Source of the DNA: Sphagnum compactum
Lineage: Eukaryota > Bryophyta > Sphagnopsida > Sphagnales
Length of the DNA stretch: 64,000 nucleotides
Direction: 5' to 3'
Assembly: GCA_965153455.1 (NCBI GenBank)
Contig: OZ234498.1
Location: 14,012,001-14,076,000, forward strand
Positions 8,381-22,700 of the stretch are shown here, piece by piece (the stretch's first letter is position 1; each line of letters starts with the position of its first letter). The notes beneath the pieces are model-generated. The model was given only the letters and a program-made list of their open reading frames with translations, searched no databases and was not told where the DNA came from. Both the position numbers and the translations under genes were made by a program.

Positions 8381-11300
8381 CATGTTTGGCAAATCTTGTT
8401 GAAATAATTTGATATTTTGAAAAGGGTTTTCAATAACCTTAATATGAATATTTCAAACTTTTAACAATAGTTTCTAAATATGTTAAATCCACTAGAAAGT
8501 TTCAAAAGTTATTTTGTGTTTTTAACTAGGTTCAATTTTCTAGAATTTCAACAAATTGCTTTTTTTTTTCTTAATTGGCCTTCTTAAGAATTAATTAGCT
8601 AGCGTCAAACATGAGTCATAGGTATGTTAATCAATTTAGTATCCTTTTCGCACTACTGAACATTATTTCCATTGGTGCATCACAAAACAACCAAATACAT
8701 TGTGGTTGTTGAATACACAAGTTGGGACCACGTGTGACAAAGTCCTTGAAATGTATAATGTTGTAAATTTGTTCATCCACATTTGTCAATGACTTTAACA
8801 AAACGTAAAGCTTATTGAAATATATTTTCTTTGATGTCAAAATTGAACAAACATGTATTCACAAATCTAATTAGGTTGTGAAGTTGAATGTGCATGCTAC
8901 ACATTCCTAGGTCTAATCCTTATTTCCTTTTAAAAAGTCAAATTATGCATGCTTGGATCTTGCTTTAAAATGCTTTGATAGTTATTCTTGCAAAACATTT
9001 ACTTGAATTATCATTTAATGTTCCACATTAACAAGTTTTAATCATGACATGTCCAAAGCAAAAATCATAGTATGAGAAATTGAATCACAAATTACCATTT
9101 GTTTGATTACATTGATTAAGATGCCCAAATCATCCCACTCATTATTCACCATTTGCATATTAGTTTTTGAATAAATCATGAAAGTAATGCATTACACCAA
9201 TTGTTGATGCACCCTTAAAGCTCGCCAAGTTGTATGCTTCAATGTAAACACATGGTGACTTTTTTCACACCTTGAACAAGCCCCTTATATTCTCATGATT
9301 GGGTTGAAATAATAAAGATTTTAAGATACATAAGACATAACATAAAACTAGAGGAAAAATTTAAACCCCTTCATTTACACAAAATAAACATGCATTTCAT
9401 AGACTTATAACAAATTCACTACGATTTAAACTTGTGAAGGGGGCATCACTTTCCTATGGTATACATTTTAGGTGTATTAGTGGGGTATGTTGGAACAAAA
9501 AAAAATTGACTTTCCCAAAATCATTGTCCCAAAATTCAATACGTATATTTTGGTGTTAAATTTTTTTTTAATAGCTTTTATCAATATCTTTATAATATCA
9601 TGTCTCGCTTTTAATTTGGACATGATTGTTTTTCCCAAGTCATGTTTGATGGGTGCAAGACACATTGGGCTGATTAAGGATGTTTTTTTCCCCTAAATCT
9701 TCGAATGATTATATACACATTGAAAAATGATTTTATTGGGAATATGTAGAAGCCCAACATCTTATAGCTTCATTTAAGCCCTTTCCAATGACATCAAAGT
9801 CACCAAACACCTTCTCATACAATTTCCAACATTGAACCAAAATGGTATTTATGTTCATCACAACCAACATAGGGTATCTAAGCAATTGACTTTGAGGATC
9901 TTGGTGCACTTAAATTTCTTTCTAGATTGTGTACTAGTTTTTATTAACAGGGAAAAAAATGATTTTTAATATACAAAACCCATTGATTAAAATGTTAAAT
10001 TCATTATGCATAAAAAATATATGTTAGATTATGAAACATTTGGAACCAAATGTATCATGCATAAATAAATATCAGAAAACCATCTTGGTGGATGTTAGAA
10101 TGGACAATATTTTCTTAGAGTTTTTAATTTGCAACTCATGAATGATTGAGTGATTTTTGACCTTAGATGAACACTTCATTGAACATGGTCAAATTTTCCA
10201 ATAATAGGTGTAAAAGAGGACTCTCCCATAAAGGTCGACCTCAATCCTCCTTCAAGGTGTCTTTGGTGACTTGTGAACCCTTTTTGTAATTGGGTGGGAT
10301 AGCTTTTTTTTTTTTTTTTTTCCTTTCCATGAGTGACATTTTAGAACCAAATGTAAAGGGATTCTTCCTTTAAAGTTGATGATCCCCAATGTAGGAAGGA
10401 GCTTGCAAGGCGTTTTTGGTGATTTATTGAAACTTTCTACAATAAACATTGCCATTCATGATGACATCCAACAACCACAACATAAAATGCAAAGCATATA
10501 TATATTTGATGCTTTAGAACTAGTGATCAAATAAATATCATATTTCATATGACTGTTTTTATAACTTAATTTTTTGTTCACAAATTCGTTCCTATGCATC
10601 CACCTATTAGCCATAACAAATGATTTTCTTCCTTGAACCTCATTTTTTCCATAACATATGAGATTCATTTATCAATATTCTTGTCATTGCCAACTAGTTA
10701 TTTGGTTCATCCTCATTATCATGAATCAAAGTTTTTGTGGGTGACCGACCAAATCTCTTTTTGGGTAGCGGCATGTCATAAGAATTTTGATTCCAATCCA
10801 TCAATTTTGCCATCTCCATCATCATTACTTTCACCCCACTTTTCTATTTGCCATTCTCATTGTCACTTTCACATTTTGACTCTTTTTCATGTTTTTGTCA
10901 CCTTTGTTATCATTCTTTCCAATGTCTTGTTGTCCATGTCCATCATCCGTATAGGTGGTTGGTGTCACTTGTTGTCCTCATCCCTTGTGCCATGTTGTTT
11001 TCCATGTCATGGTTTGTTGTGTAATCGACAAGAATCATGTCAAGGCATAACATGGCGTTAACACATTGATAAAATGAATAATAAGTGTGTGAAAATATAA
11101 GAAAAATTCTCTCATAATTCTCAAATGTATTCAGTCCCTTGGAGCCTCTCTTAGAGCTTCACACCCTTGTGATGTTGGGACATCTTGTTACTTACCCTAA
11201 TTTTGAAGCATGCTTTATTATAATTTGTTGTAAGTCTAATGCCCATTGGAAATGCTTTTGGTTATGGTAGATTTTGCACTTTTAATTTGTAATTTTCAAC

Positions 11301-14300
11301 ATGAGTTACACAAATTAAACCCACAACTACTTATAGTTTGACCATATGTCCCAACCATTTAGTATATTTGCCTAATGTTATGCATTGAACATGAATATTG
11401 CATGGCACACTATGCCAAAAAAAAAAAAGAGTTTTTCCCTAACAACTCTAATTGCCAAAAAAAAGTGATTAAATAATCTAGATAATTAAAATTGAACATT
11501 TTTTCATTACTTGGTTGTGATTTTATGGAGTCTTTCTTATGGAAATGTTAACATTGAGCAAAGCATATGGGACAAAGTGAGTTGCTATTGGGAACATGTC
11601 GAGGAACACATAAGGAACTTGGGGAGCACTTTGGAAACTTGAATTAAGCACATTGGGGACCCAAAAAATTCCCAAAAAATATCCAACTGACCCCGCCCGT
11701 CCCAAAAAGAAAAAAAGAAAAACTAGGCCCTATGGCATGCTGGCTCACCTAGTGGACTCCCAAAGGATTTCTATGCCGGATTCTGGAGGATTTCAATTGC
11801 CGGAAGTGAGGATAAAAAACATAAAATAATTGCCATATTTCTAAAAAAAAATGGCATCTTCTCTAACCAAATGGTAGTAATGAATTTTTAAAAGGTGAGA
11901 ATTGGACCTTATTTTATAAACTCTTTCTAAACTAATTTGTTTTGTGTGTTATTAATGTGATCCTTTACGATTTATATCCGTGATTATCAAAAAAATAAAT
12001 GACCAATTCTGATATATATATATGTAAAACCATGGTTCTCAAAAAATGTAAAAGTCAATTCAAACACAACATCAGTTAGAGATACTGAGACATGTCCTAG
12101 GGAGCTGATTATGAAAAATAATTCTCTGAATATGCTAATTATGAAAATGATTATTTTTGCCAAGGCATTCTAGGTTTTAATATGTAATATGGAACAGACC
12201 CAAAGAGACAACGTAGGGCTCACTTTCTACCTAGAAACGACACAAGCCCCTTTGGAAGGTAGCATGGTTCCACATTGTAACCAGGGGTTACCAAAGGCCT
12301 GTTCCGGAGCGTAACTTAGCTGGTGTCAACATTGTTGATTCACATGGATGACAATTCTTACATATAAAAGATTCTGGGCATTTGAAGACAACCATGGAAG
12401 TTGGAACCCACCTGGAGACTTTTTTTTTCGGATATTTTTTGGGGCTTTTTGTCCAAAGGATTTGATTTGGGAAAAGTGGTCTGTTTCTAGTGTAAATTTG
12501 ACTAATTAAAAGAAATTCTTGAAAAAAATTCCAATTTTTTTATATCAAAAATTTGAAGGAAAAAAAAAGACCAATTCCACCTCCAGAGAAAAAAATTACA
12601 AAAATAAACCCCCAATAAAAAGACCTTAAATCCGGCAAGAATACTGGAATAATAAGACCAGTTAAGGGCAATTGGAGTGTCCAATTCAGGCACATTTTTG
12701 GGCCTTTTTCCGACCTAGTTTGGTCCACTGAGACCAAAACCGGGGATTAACTGCCTGTTAACCTCTGGTTAGCCCACCATTCAACTCATGTTTTGTTAAC
12801 AAGTTTGGGTTTGGGTTTGGGTTTGTTTGTTTATTTTTATTTTTTGTGGGAACAAATGGAGAACTCCATTGCAAAGAGAAATAAAAAAACACAAACCAAC
12901 CAGGGAACACCCACCACCCTGGGGAAAAAGCCCCAAGAAATTATCACCTAAACTTACCACAAATTTGGTTTTGGTTCCCAACATAAATAGAACTGGGAAC
13001 CCAGTTTTGGGTCCAGTTCTCAAAAGTTTCTAGTTTCAGTTCCCGTTCTAGAACTGGATCCAAAAATTCAATTTGATTTTCACTAATGGAAACCAAAACT
13101 GACACCGACCCGGTTCCAATGTACTGAACCAGCTGACCCACCCAACAACACTGGTTCAAACCTAAATGGATGCTGGAGGAAGACTGTGAAGAAGCTTGAA
13201 CCCACCCAACCACCCACCCACCCACGCAACAACACTGGTTCAAACCTGAATAGATGCTGGAGGAAGTGTGTGAAGCTTGAACAAGGCGTCACAAACACGC
13301 TGTTGGCCCTGCCAATAAATAAGATGTTGTACAACAAACATCTACATACTGTGTCCACACTCTCAACACCCAAAAACATCTGTTCCAATTCAAACAGTCT
13401 TAACACTTTCTTCACCCAAGAAACCGGTTTTTTCACCTAATGTGAAACCAGTTCTAATAAGGTACTTCCAAAAGTTGGACGGAATGCGATAGTCCCGGGT
13501 CCCTCTGGGGGCAGGGCCCAGTAAACCCATGGAAAAACTGGTTATTGCTTTGGAACAGGCCCCTGAAGAACTTCTAGCCATCAAACATAACCATTAGTCA
13601 CCTTACCGGGAGCATGCTGTGTTCTGGGGTGGAATGGGCCCCCTTTCATAGCACGGAACTGGTGGCTTACCTTAATGAGCTTGATGTGTTCCTGGGTGGA
13701 ATGGGCCCTTTGTGCACATAAAAAAAATGAGCTGTATGTTAAAGTGTATTTAAAAGAAAAAACCCTCATAAGGTAGGTGGTAATTGAGTCACCTACCTAT
13801 TCGTTCTTACCTACCTACCTATATACCACAGTATGACTCGAAAGAGTCAAAAATGGACTCATGCCCCCAAAGTCATCATACCCAGGGTGGGTGTGGTGGG
13901 GTGAGAGAGGGGGGGGGGATGGGTTCTCTCAAATTTTCTGTAAAAAAACATTTGGTAGGTCCTTAGTTTGCATAAGGAAATAGTCACAGTGATGACAATA
14001 ATGAAGGGACATGCTACATACCCCCCCCATCAAGCTCTGTCCGGTGCTTGTTTTTCTTATTTGAATAGGAAATTGGGATTCCCCTGGTGGTGGACTGGAA
14101 TGGAATGGAATCCGGTGTCAAATTTAATTCAGGTTGAACAAAGTTTTTTTTTTGCTTCTTTCTATAATTAGGCCGGCTCATTATATGATCGGGATTCAGA
14201 TAATTACTGGCAAAAGCCCTCCACCGTATGCTTATGCAAAAAAGAAAAAGAAAAATAAAAGGGCCTTGCACTCGGTTCCGCCTTGTGCAAGCCTTTATTC

Positions 14301-15449
14301 CGGTAAAGCTTGTGGCCGAGGGCTTTGCACTACAGATAAGCTCTGGAAGATTAAGGTAATTTGGATTAGCACCATAGGATTAAGATTAATTACTAGCAGC
14401 CGGGGGAGTCCCCCATTATTTGCTGCAGATTAAGACATTACTTAAAGCTCTGGATTAAGCAAAACTGCAGCTCCGGATACTTAGCTTTATATAAAAAGAC
14501 ATGATTTATATAGAGCGGGATTAAAGATATTACTATTAATAATATCTCCCATTTAATATAATATTTATTATACTCTCAGCAGTGTTTTGTTCTTCAATTT
14601 TCCTGATTCGCCAGGGTGGCGAGCATCCCTAGGTGGATTTCTACTTAACTGGCGAATTTACTTCAAGAATCTCTGGAAACTGTAGCCAGTAGTGGCGAAA
14701 CCCTCCCCAATCCTGTAGCTGTCTGGCGAATTGTTTTTTTCGAAAAACAGGGAATCTTTTTACAGAATATTCCATTTCGAGATTTTTTTTCCACCAGAGA
14801 AAAAATCACTGACTCTCAGATTCTTTATTGGCCTTGCCTTGGTGGCAAGGATATTGTGTTCAGGTTCACTATAGAGTATAGTAGTTTAATGGATTTTGGC
14901 CCCTAGGTAATATGTTTATTTCTACATGAGGATTTTTGAAAGATGATATTTTGCTTGTGTTGAAATTTGAGGCTAGTTATAAAGTTATAATATCTTGAAG
15001 GATTTTGGTTGTTTTTAGAGGATGTTTTGAAGATTATATTCTTGCATGGTGAAATATTTGAAATTTCGATAATTCTTCTCTTTCCTTAAGATACTTTTTA
15101 ATGTAAATGGCAAGGCCACAATGTGACACACCTCCTTGTTTATTCCTCAGGATTAAAACATATTACTATTTAAGTCCTGATTAATGCCATCCATATTATT
15201 TTTATTATTATACTCCAATTATTTGATATCTAATTCTCCGGTTTGGATTACTAACTCCAAAATTAAGATAATATTAGTAATTTGGCATTAATAAAATCAT
15301 CATCATGACCATCATATTCCTTGATTAAATATATATATTCCGGTCTGTGTTATTGTTAATAATAATATTAATAAAAATAATAATTCTGGATCATTATTAT
15401 TAATTCTTGAGTCTGGTTCCGAGTGTAGCCAACAATAGACAGACACACA
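8381..15449. other. AT-rich intergenic DNA with no supported gene
   Basis: About 7 kb with only short chance ORFs. Things seen: poly-A/T tracts (for example 10306-10321), a G/T-rich stretch of repeated GGGTTT at 12803-12825, and CCAGTTCC-type low-complexity sequence at 13010-13060. There is a direct repeat of about 85 bp at 13138-13285, in which both copies contain AACACTGGTTCAAACCT and GATGCTGGAGGAAG. TACC-rich microsatellite relics lie near 13785-13830. GGCGAA-containing segments occur at 14610-14730. I see no protein domain. Confidence 0.6.
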
Positions 15450-17690
15450 CCCATGTCATAGCCCTGCGGATAGTTGTATTATCTAACGGTCCCAAAATGA
15501 TAATCCACCCACGCAGAAGCCGGTTGTAAATGACATCCATACATTGAAGAGGTGATTTATTGGTTAGTTGCCCGCACATTGATTATTCAATTCAAAGATA
15601 CATTTGCAGAGCATTTTAGTTCACATTAGTTTGGGGTGGCAATGCTGAATAGGTGCGATTTGATGGTTCATGGGGTCAGAGCTATGTTGGATCTATATTC
15701 GGAGTGGGTGGTATTACGGATGGATGTTTGAAACACGTTTAATTTAATATTTTGAACATCCATTTTTATGAATTGTAGTCTTCTACCAGCACCTTGGATT
15801 AGTTTTTCCCATTTGTTCGTCAATTTTATGCATGGCCATCTCAATTATATTTTTCGCAGATTTCTAAGCATGGGAATTTCACTATCATTTCATCCGAGTT
15901 TGGTACATGACAAGGGACCCTTTGGGGGGAGTGTTGTTTGCATTAGTTCATCTTTGGGCTTTTCATCCTATTGTAGCAACACACCCTACTTGTGTTTTTT
16001 TTTTTGGTTGGTAGATGATACACACATAGTTGGTCCTACCTCGGATGTGTTACTTATTTTTTTTGCAATTACAGGAGGATTTTGGCGCATTGGGACTTTT
16101 AGTGTAGTCGATGAAATGTGTTGTGTTGCTTGGTTTCCACAGGGGTTACACCAATCTACATTACTTCCTCTAGGTTTCCTTACACTTGAGTCTAGTTTTC
16201 ATATTCTAAGTGTTCCAATCGGTTTTTTTGCCCTTTGTTGAGTCCTTTGTATTAGAGGCACTCCAAGAGGACCTCAACACGATCACTAACTTTCTTATGT
16301 TCGTAGATCTTCAAGCCATTTTTGTGATGCTTTCATTTTGTTATGGCCAATGGCCAAACTACTTATAACGTATTGTATTTCCATCACTAGGTATGTGGCC
16401 GCAATATATCGAGTTTGATGCTTGTACCATAGCTATGTTAGAAAAGCTATTAGGGTCAAGATCCTTTGGCACCACAATGGGCCATTTGGCTCGTCATCAG
16501 GTCACTTTCTTGCTTTTTTAGGGGGGCTAGGCCTTCATTTAGTGGTTTGACATGTTGCCCTCACCTTTTTAGGATGTTGGGCTTTGATCGTTCTTGCATT
16601 AGTTTCTCATTTCAACCAAAATGATCACTTTACTCTTTTTGATGCGGTGGCACATGTATAAACCAATACTTATCCCTTCCAAGTCACATTATGAAATACT
16701 CGTGCGATGTTATTTAAGGTCGTTTGATCACATGTTTTACCTTTTGAAAGTCTAGTGGTGCAATCCTATTCTCAAATTTAATTTTTTTCATGGACCAATT
16801 ACACGAACAAGAATTTAATTCATTTCTAGCAGATGTTTTTTTAGATGTTGTGTGAGCACATCTTTGCTTTTATGCATGTCCAGCAGTAAAGGCTTGGTTA
16901 TTAGTTCACCTTTGCACCCTTTCATTCCGTTTATTTTTCACCCATTTTTAACAACATTCTGTATTTGTTTCAATATATCACATCCTATAGTTCCACATTT
17001 TTCATGATGCCAATGTGGTCATACCATTGATGATTTGGGTATCCATTTGCTACGTTGCCCACGCGATAATGAACGAATTGTAGCCCATGATATGTTGTGA
17101 GACACTATTGCAACTATCACATCGGGGAGTGGAGCTCACATAGAGAGAGAGAGGTTTCTCACCTTTTCCCCTACCATACACAAAGACAAGTGGATATTGT
17201 CATAACTATAGACAATTTTCAAACCTTGGTGAACATTGTCATTGTCGATCCGATTCGTATAAATTTAGTGCAATGTGTTTCGATGATGACAATGCATGCA
17301 GTGACATTTGCCACTCAATACAAGGCATGATCTTACACAAAGTGAATGCTAGGAGATGATTTCATTCCCCTTGCCATAGAGACCTTTGGATGTCTCCATC
17401 CTCGTTTTTATTTTTATTCCTTTCTGATTTCCTGTGTAGATGCCTATATAATTCGTCCTTGGCAAACCTCCTTATACCTTTGATGCTTATATCTCATTAT
17501 AGGCAACAAATGTCAATAGCCTTCTAGCATGTGCAAGCCATTGCAATTTTTCGATGGATTGTCACGCTTAATCACAATTCTTCATCTTTTCCACACATAC
17601 CACGCTTAATCACAATTCTTTATCTTTTTCACACATACCAGCTAATGCACCTCCATCACTAACTGATTTGTGGCATAAGATGCCCTTTTA
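15450..17690 (+). pseudogene. Decayed retrotransposon reverse-transcriptase coding relic
   Basis: The three plus-strand frames together preserve a collinear series of RT-like blocks broken by many stops and frameshifts. In order: HGVRAMLDLYSEWVVL with a following MDV..TFN block at about 15660-15770; DKGPFGGSV (the usual QGDPLGG-type block) near 15910; LVDDTHIVGP, a variant of the catalytic xADD box, near 16007-16036; CVAWFPQGL near 16120; EFDACTIAMLE..LLG..SFG and GHLARHQ near 16400-16500; FLGCWALIVLAL near 16570; VLPFESLVVQS near 16735; and EREVSHLFPYHTQRQVDIVI near 17150-17215, inside the longest intact piece (17097-17330). I recognise the order as that of a plant RT-bearing retroelement family, but I cannot name the clade. 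The first residue of the catalytic box is changed and no copy could be functional. Confidence 0.72.
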
Positions 17691-17875
17691 GCATTAGGCC
17701 TCCCATTTCATTATTACTTGTTTGATGGTCTTGGTTTTCCTTTAGTGTATTTACATTTGTATCAACATGCCTTGTACTTTTTGTGGTCTTCCACTTCATT
17801 ACTACTGGTTTGATGGTCTTGGTTTTCCTTTAAAGTATTTACATCTGTATTGACATGCCTTGTACTTTTGTGGAT
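17564..17875. repeat. Two short tandem duplications downstream of the RT relic
   Basis: A roughly 40-bp unit containing CACGCTTAATCACAATTCTT is repeated twice at about 17564-17640. A roughly 88-bp unit containing TTTGATGGTCTTGGTTTTCC and ending ATGCCTTGTACTTTT is repeated twice at about 17703-17870. Both pairs are slightly diverged. Confidence 0.75.
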
Positions 17876-17939
17876 GGATTTCCATCCTTGTTTATATATA
17901 TATACAGTTTTTCCCTTATTCTTAGGACTACTAGTTTAT

Positions 17940-18800
17940 TCTTTCCCGACGGGCGGGCAAGCGGGCAGGTAGCAGCCAGGAGCCTGCGATGGTCTTTTCT
18001 CGCGAAGTCGGAAGGAGGGACGGCGAGAGAGAGAGAGAGAGCGAGAGAGGCGATGGTGGGGTCGGCGATGACGATGGGGGAGAGAGAGAGACAAAGGAGC
18101 TCGCGTTGTCGACAAATTCTCAGGCCTTTTCGTCCTTTGTCAACTCCGACTGTGAAGGATTCTGGCTGAATACATGTCTATTGTGAGCATTGTTTTTTTC
18201 TGTTTTGTTTTGTTTTATTTTGTTTTGGTTTGGATTGGTTTTCTTCTCTCTCTCTCTCTCTCTCTCTCTGTGTCCCTGCCTGCCTGTCTGCTTGCTTTCC
18301 CCCATCCTTCTTTAAGATTGTGCAAATATTTTTTGTCAGAGTCATTTGTATTGTCTTCCAGCACTTTCAGGAGGTGTCTGATTAGACGACGATTGTTTGT
18401 GATGAGATAGAACTGAAGAAGAAAGTTTTGTTTTGCGAGTATTCTTGTTAGTATTCCTTTGGAAGTCTTTTCTTTGACTTCAAGCAAAAGGTCTCTCTCG
18501 CCTTGTGACGACCCTGGCTAGCTTTGTTAGTCTTCTTGTGATCGGCGGTTGGTCGGTCAGTCTCCGTGTCGTCTCCGCTGCTGGCTACTGTGTTTGTTGC
18601 CAAAATAAAGATTTGAAACAAAACGAGAGTAGGAGAACAATATAAAATCGTTTTATTTTCGTTCCATTTGTTTGTTTTCCTAGTGTGACGATAAAATAGT
18701 CAATCGGTGGTGCAGTGGATTGTACGCAAACTCTTGAGGATGAGCGGCAGAGGAGAAACTACTGTTGGCTGAATGCTAGGGATGTAGGAAAATGAGGAGA
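17940..18800 (+). promoter_or_regulatory. Probable promoter/5' leader region of the XLG gene with GA and CT microsatellites
   Basis: GC content rises sharply at 17940. A (GA)n tract lies at about 18025-18049 and a (CT)n tract at 18244-18270. Such tracts are common in plant 5' UTRs and core promoters. No transcript start can be fixed from sequence alone. The link to the XLG gene about 1.3-2 kb downstream is inference from orientation and position. Confidence 0.4.
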
Positions 18801-19746
18801 AACAGACTACACGCAACACTACGCTCTCTCTGCACATTCGTTTTGACAGCTGATGGTCTCCCTTTTTACATCAAGAATACTGGTAATACCTTCTTGACCA
18901 ATCTATACACTCCTTCCATGTTTGAAGTGTTTGAAGGTAACCAGAGGCTCCCCATGGAATCAGCAAAACTTAACCAAAAAGAATGGTTTTCGCATCTAAC
19001 TAGACCAAAAGAAAGTTGAGGACTTTGGAACTCTTTGCTGTTTGCATGTGAATATCAAAGTTTAGATTATTCTCTGTTTCCCCTCCCCTTTTCCCCTCTC
19101 CATGGTAGTAGAATTTCATACCGCTTGCAATTGGGCTATGCACCTGGATCACCAAGCAATATGGTGAAGCATATGAAGTCTCTTTCATGTTACAGAATGC
19201 AAATGATGGAGGAGTGTTGCTGATTTGTGACAACCTCAGAAAGTTTGTTGGTTTTTGATAAGTGCTGAGGAGCACAATGCATAATAACACCATATTGCAT
19301 CTAACTTAACAAATTGAGGACAGATTCTGAAGAGCTTTGAAGATATCTGTTTCACTGTAGGTGGATTGACAAACTAAAGAAGGGTGGGTCTGAAGATTCA
19401 AGTAGATAGTCCGGGTTGTAGTAAGTAGTTCACAGAGGATGTACTGTTAGCAGCTTTTTCATTCAAGGTCATGTGGTGGAGTCCAGGAGCAAATCTGACC
19501 ATGATACAGGGGGAGGGGGACAGATTGGAAACCTTGATCAGCTTGCATATCTGGACAAGGTGGAGAAGATGAGGAGTCAATTCATTTCACTGAAAACCCC
19601 TTGGTCTACTACAGCAAAACCTGGTCAGGCTTTGGTGTTCAGAGGGTGGTCCAGTGCCCAGAAGCAATTGCATTCTTGTTGATCACCGTACGAATGACAC
19701 TATCACAGCAGCAGATTCCTTGTTTTAGGCTTCAAGCTTTTAAGAC

Positions 19747-22700
19747 ATGGACAGAGATGGCCGGAGAAATCAGTCAGGTGCCCCTCCAGGATACCCTGAT
19801 AGAAGCTCATCACATGGCAATCATGTCCTTCCAATAAGACAGAGGATTGGGGGAAATAAAGCTCAGTCAGTTTAGAGAGGTTTGTTGCAGTTGTTTGTCG
19901 TCTCTTGTGTTGCAGGAAACGTGCTACACTTTTTTGAGTGGCCATATTGATACACTGATGCATGCGGATCTTTTGTTTGTTTTGGTTAAAGGCTTGTCAT
20001 TCCCTTTCCTTTTATTTGCAAAGGTTGGTTTTCATCCTTGTTTTGTGTTCATTTGTTTTCTCACTGAAGTTCTGCTGCAGGTTCCGGTTTTAAGTTTAAT
20101 TCAACAAGTTGCCGAAGCCCCCCTTCTCCAGAACCTCTTTCACCATGGGATGCATTCAAGAAGCGGTCAAAGTCAACAACCTCCTTTCCCTCTGAAACAG
20201 AAGCTGATAAATCTGATTCTCGTTCATTTGGACGAGATCCATCATTTTCAGAGCATGATCGTGCATTTCTTCCATCACTATTTGGATCGCAAGATGAACC
20301 TCCTGAGCCTGATCCTTCCAAGGTGGTGGCCAAATTGAAGGAGGAAGCTCTTGCAAGTTCTTGGAAAGAGCTCCCAATGGAGGAATTGCTGAGGTCCATG
20401 GGTGTTGCGATACCACTCACCCCAAGCAGCTTGGAATCCTCATTTGCTCTTGAGGTCTGGGGACAAGCCACCAGCAATTCCACAGAACTTGTGCCTCAGC
20501 GAAAAGTACCAAGGTTGCTTGGATCAAAGGGATTAGGCTTTGAGATTCAGAGGGCGTTAGGTCCAGCTCCTCCATTTGGAGGGATAGGATCCGTAGGTCA
20601 TGAATTTCCTAGCAACCCTGCCAGCACAAGGTCTACTGCAACCCCACACTCAGGAGTGCCACTTCTATCTCCAGTGATCTCTTCATCCCTCAACAAAGCA
20701 AGGTTTTCAGAGAACTTCTGTGAAACATTGGCAGAGCCAGAGAAGAAAGTCAATCCAACCTCTCAGGCAACAAATGCCATGCCACATGCTCCAACCAACA
20801 AGAGTCAGCAGAACTTAAGGTCATCTTCTGTGGAGCAGCCCAACTCCCAATCATCCAGGAACTCTGCACGTTCAGCATTGCTAATTGAAAATAGTCCACC
20901 TGATACACAACTGTCTTCATTACAAGCAAATGGAGAGGTCACTGTGAGTTTCTCTAATTCGACAGGCTCGTCATACTCAGGGTCCCGTGCTACAAATGTC
21001 TCTGATGATAGTAGATTCACCTCCCGGATGTCTGGGGTTTCCACTGAGATAGAGGAGTCACCACCAGACACACAATTTCCACTTCCTCACACTTTCCCAA
21101 AACCAAAACGCAGTGAACATGTGCAGCTTGGTGGCCCTGAGGAACATAAAAACTTGTTCTTGCATGCCTTCTCCAAAAACAAAAAAGGATGCTCTTTTTG
21201 TGGGAAAGGCCTCCGCATGCAGGAGAAGGAGGTGTGCATTGTTTGCAATTCTAAGTTCTGCAGGCACTGCATTATAAATGCAATGGGGTCAATGCCTGAG
21301 GGGCGTAAATGTATTGGTTGCATTGGACAGCCTCCACATGATTCTAAACGGCCCTCGATTGGGAAATCATCAAAACTGCTGAACAACCTGCTGAGTAATC
21401 TTGAAGTGCTGCAAATCATGAAGGCTGAGAAGGAGTGTCCAACCAACCAGCCACAGCCAGAGCAAGTATGGGTGAATGGTGCATGCCTGTCAGCTGAGGA
21501 GATGTTGACATTACGGGGATGCAGCAAGCCTCCAAAGCCTGGAAAATACTGGTATGACAGCGTGACAGGATTCTGGGGAAAGGTGATCAATTCTGACATT
21601 TCTGAGCTTCTCTTCTGAATCTTTGTCAATTGAAGAACCAGAAAGCACTGGGTCATCTTCACAGATTGGCTTTGTTGTCACAAGCTTCAGTTGTTTTCAG
21701 GATTTGGGAAGAAATGATTACATGACTCTGTTGAGCCAATCCAGTCAATTGTTCCATTTAGCCTGCTGCATTTTCTCTTATCAAGCCATCTGCTATCATA
21801 GTGTCATGCCAGGATTTCCAATAGGGGAAGTTACTACTACCTGCACTTTCATACTGTCCATAGGTGTGATTTGTAGATAGATTTCGTGTAAGCAGTCCTG
21901 TCTTTTTCAAAGGTGTTCTTCTAACTGCCGACTGGCTCTCAGGTGTGGTCTTTGAGGATTAATATAATCATGTTACAATGAGTCCATATGTCCACCAAGT
22001 AAGAATGTTGAGGTGGCTGCAGGTTTCAAGTGTCCAACTAGTGATTGTTGTAACTGGAATCTGGTTGTCTTGAGAGGTGTTTCTTTCATACACAACTAGA
22101 AAACCAATGAAATGGGGGATTGATAGCAGATTTCTACACTTCTGGACTCCAAGTGCATTTACTCATTTTGATATGAGAAATTTGAGGTTGTTTGTGGGAT
22201 TGGCAGGATGGATGCAGGCCAGACAGACGCATAAGTCCCACATTGAAGCTGGGTGGTCCACTAATGGAAAAAGCCAGCAAAGGAAATACCCAAGTCTACA
22301 TGAATAGTAGGGAGCTTGGCAAGATAGAATTGACTGTCCTTAAGGTATAGTTATTGCACTCCTTCAATCAAAGATTTCTACCATTTTTCTCACTTTGGAG
22401 GACCTCAATCACCATGCTCACTTGTGAGCACACAGTGTTATGGTCTTTAGTGTGAAATGGTGACTCAATGTTGGGTTTTTGCCGGTTCCTTGTGTATGAT
22501 CTGCTGGTCTAGTGAACTTCTTGGATCCAAATTGACACCCACTGCTGAGTGTTGTTTGCCTGAAGTCCAGTCAAATGGAATTGACTCAAGTTCTTTTGCC
22601 ATTCTATGTTCATTTTCTTGAACTAACCAGCAGCATGGCTGAGTCTTCCCATTTCTTGTGGCATGGACTTAGTACATTGGTTAATGTATGACATTGATGT

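Noticed and set aside
10633-11061. 142-residue plus-strand ORF
   Set aside because: No recognisable domain, biased composition (Ser, His, Leu) in AT-rich DNA with no splice or homology support; probably chance.
15768-16241. 157-residue ORF as a stand-alone gene
   Set aside because: It is one open piece of the larger reverse-transcriptase relic; homologous blocks continue in other frames on both sides.
20061-20483. 140-residue minus-strand ORF
   Set aside because: Antisense shadow of the Ser-rich XLG exon.
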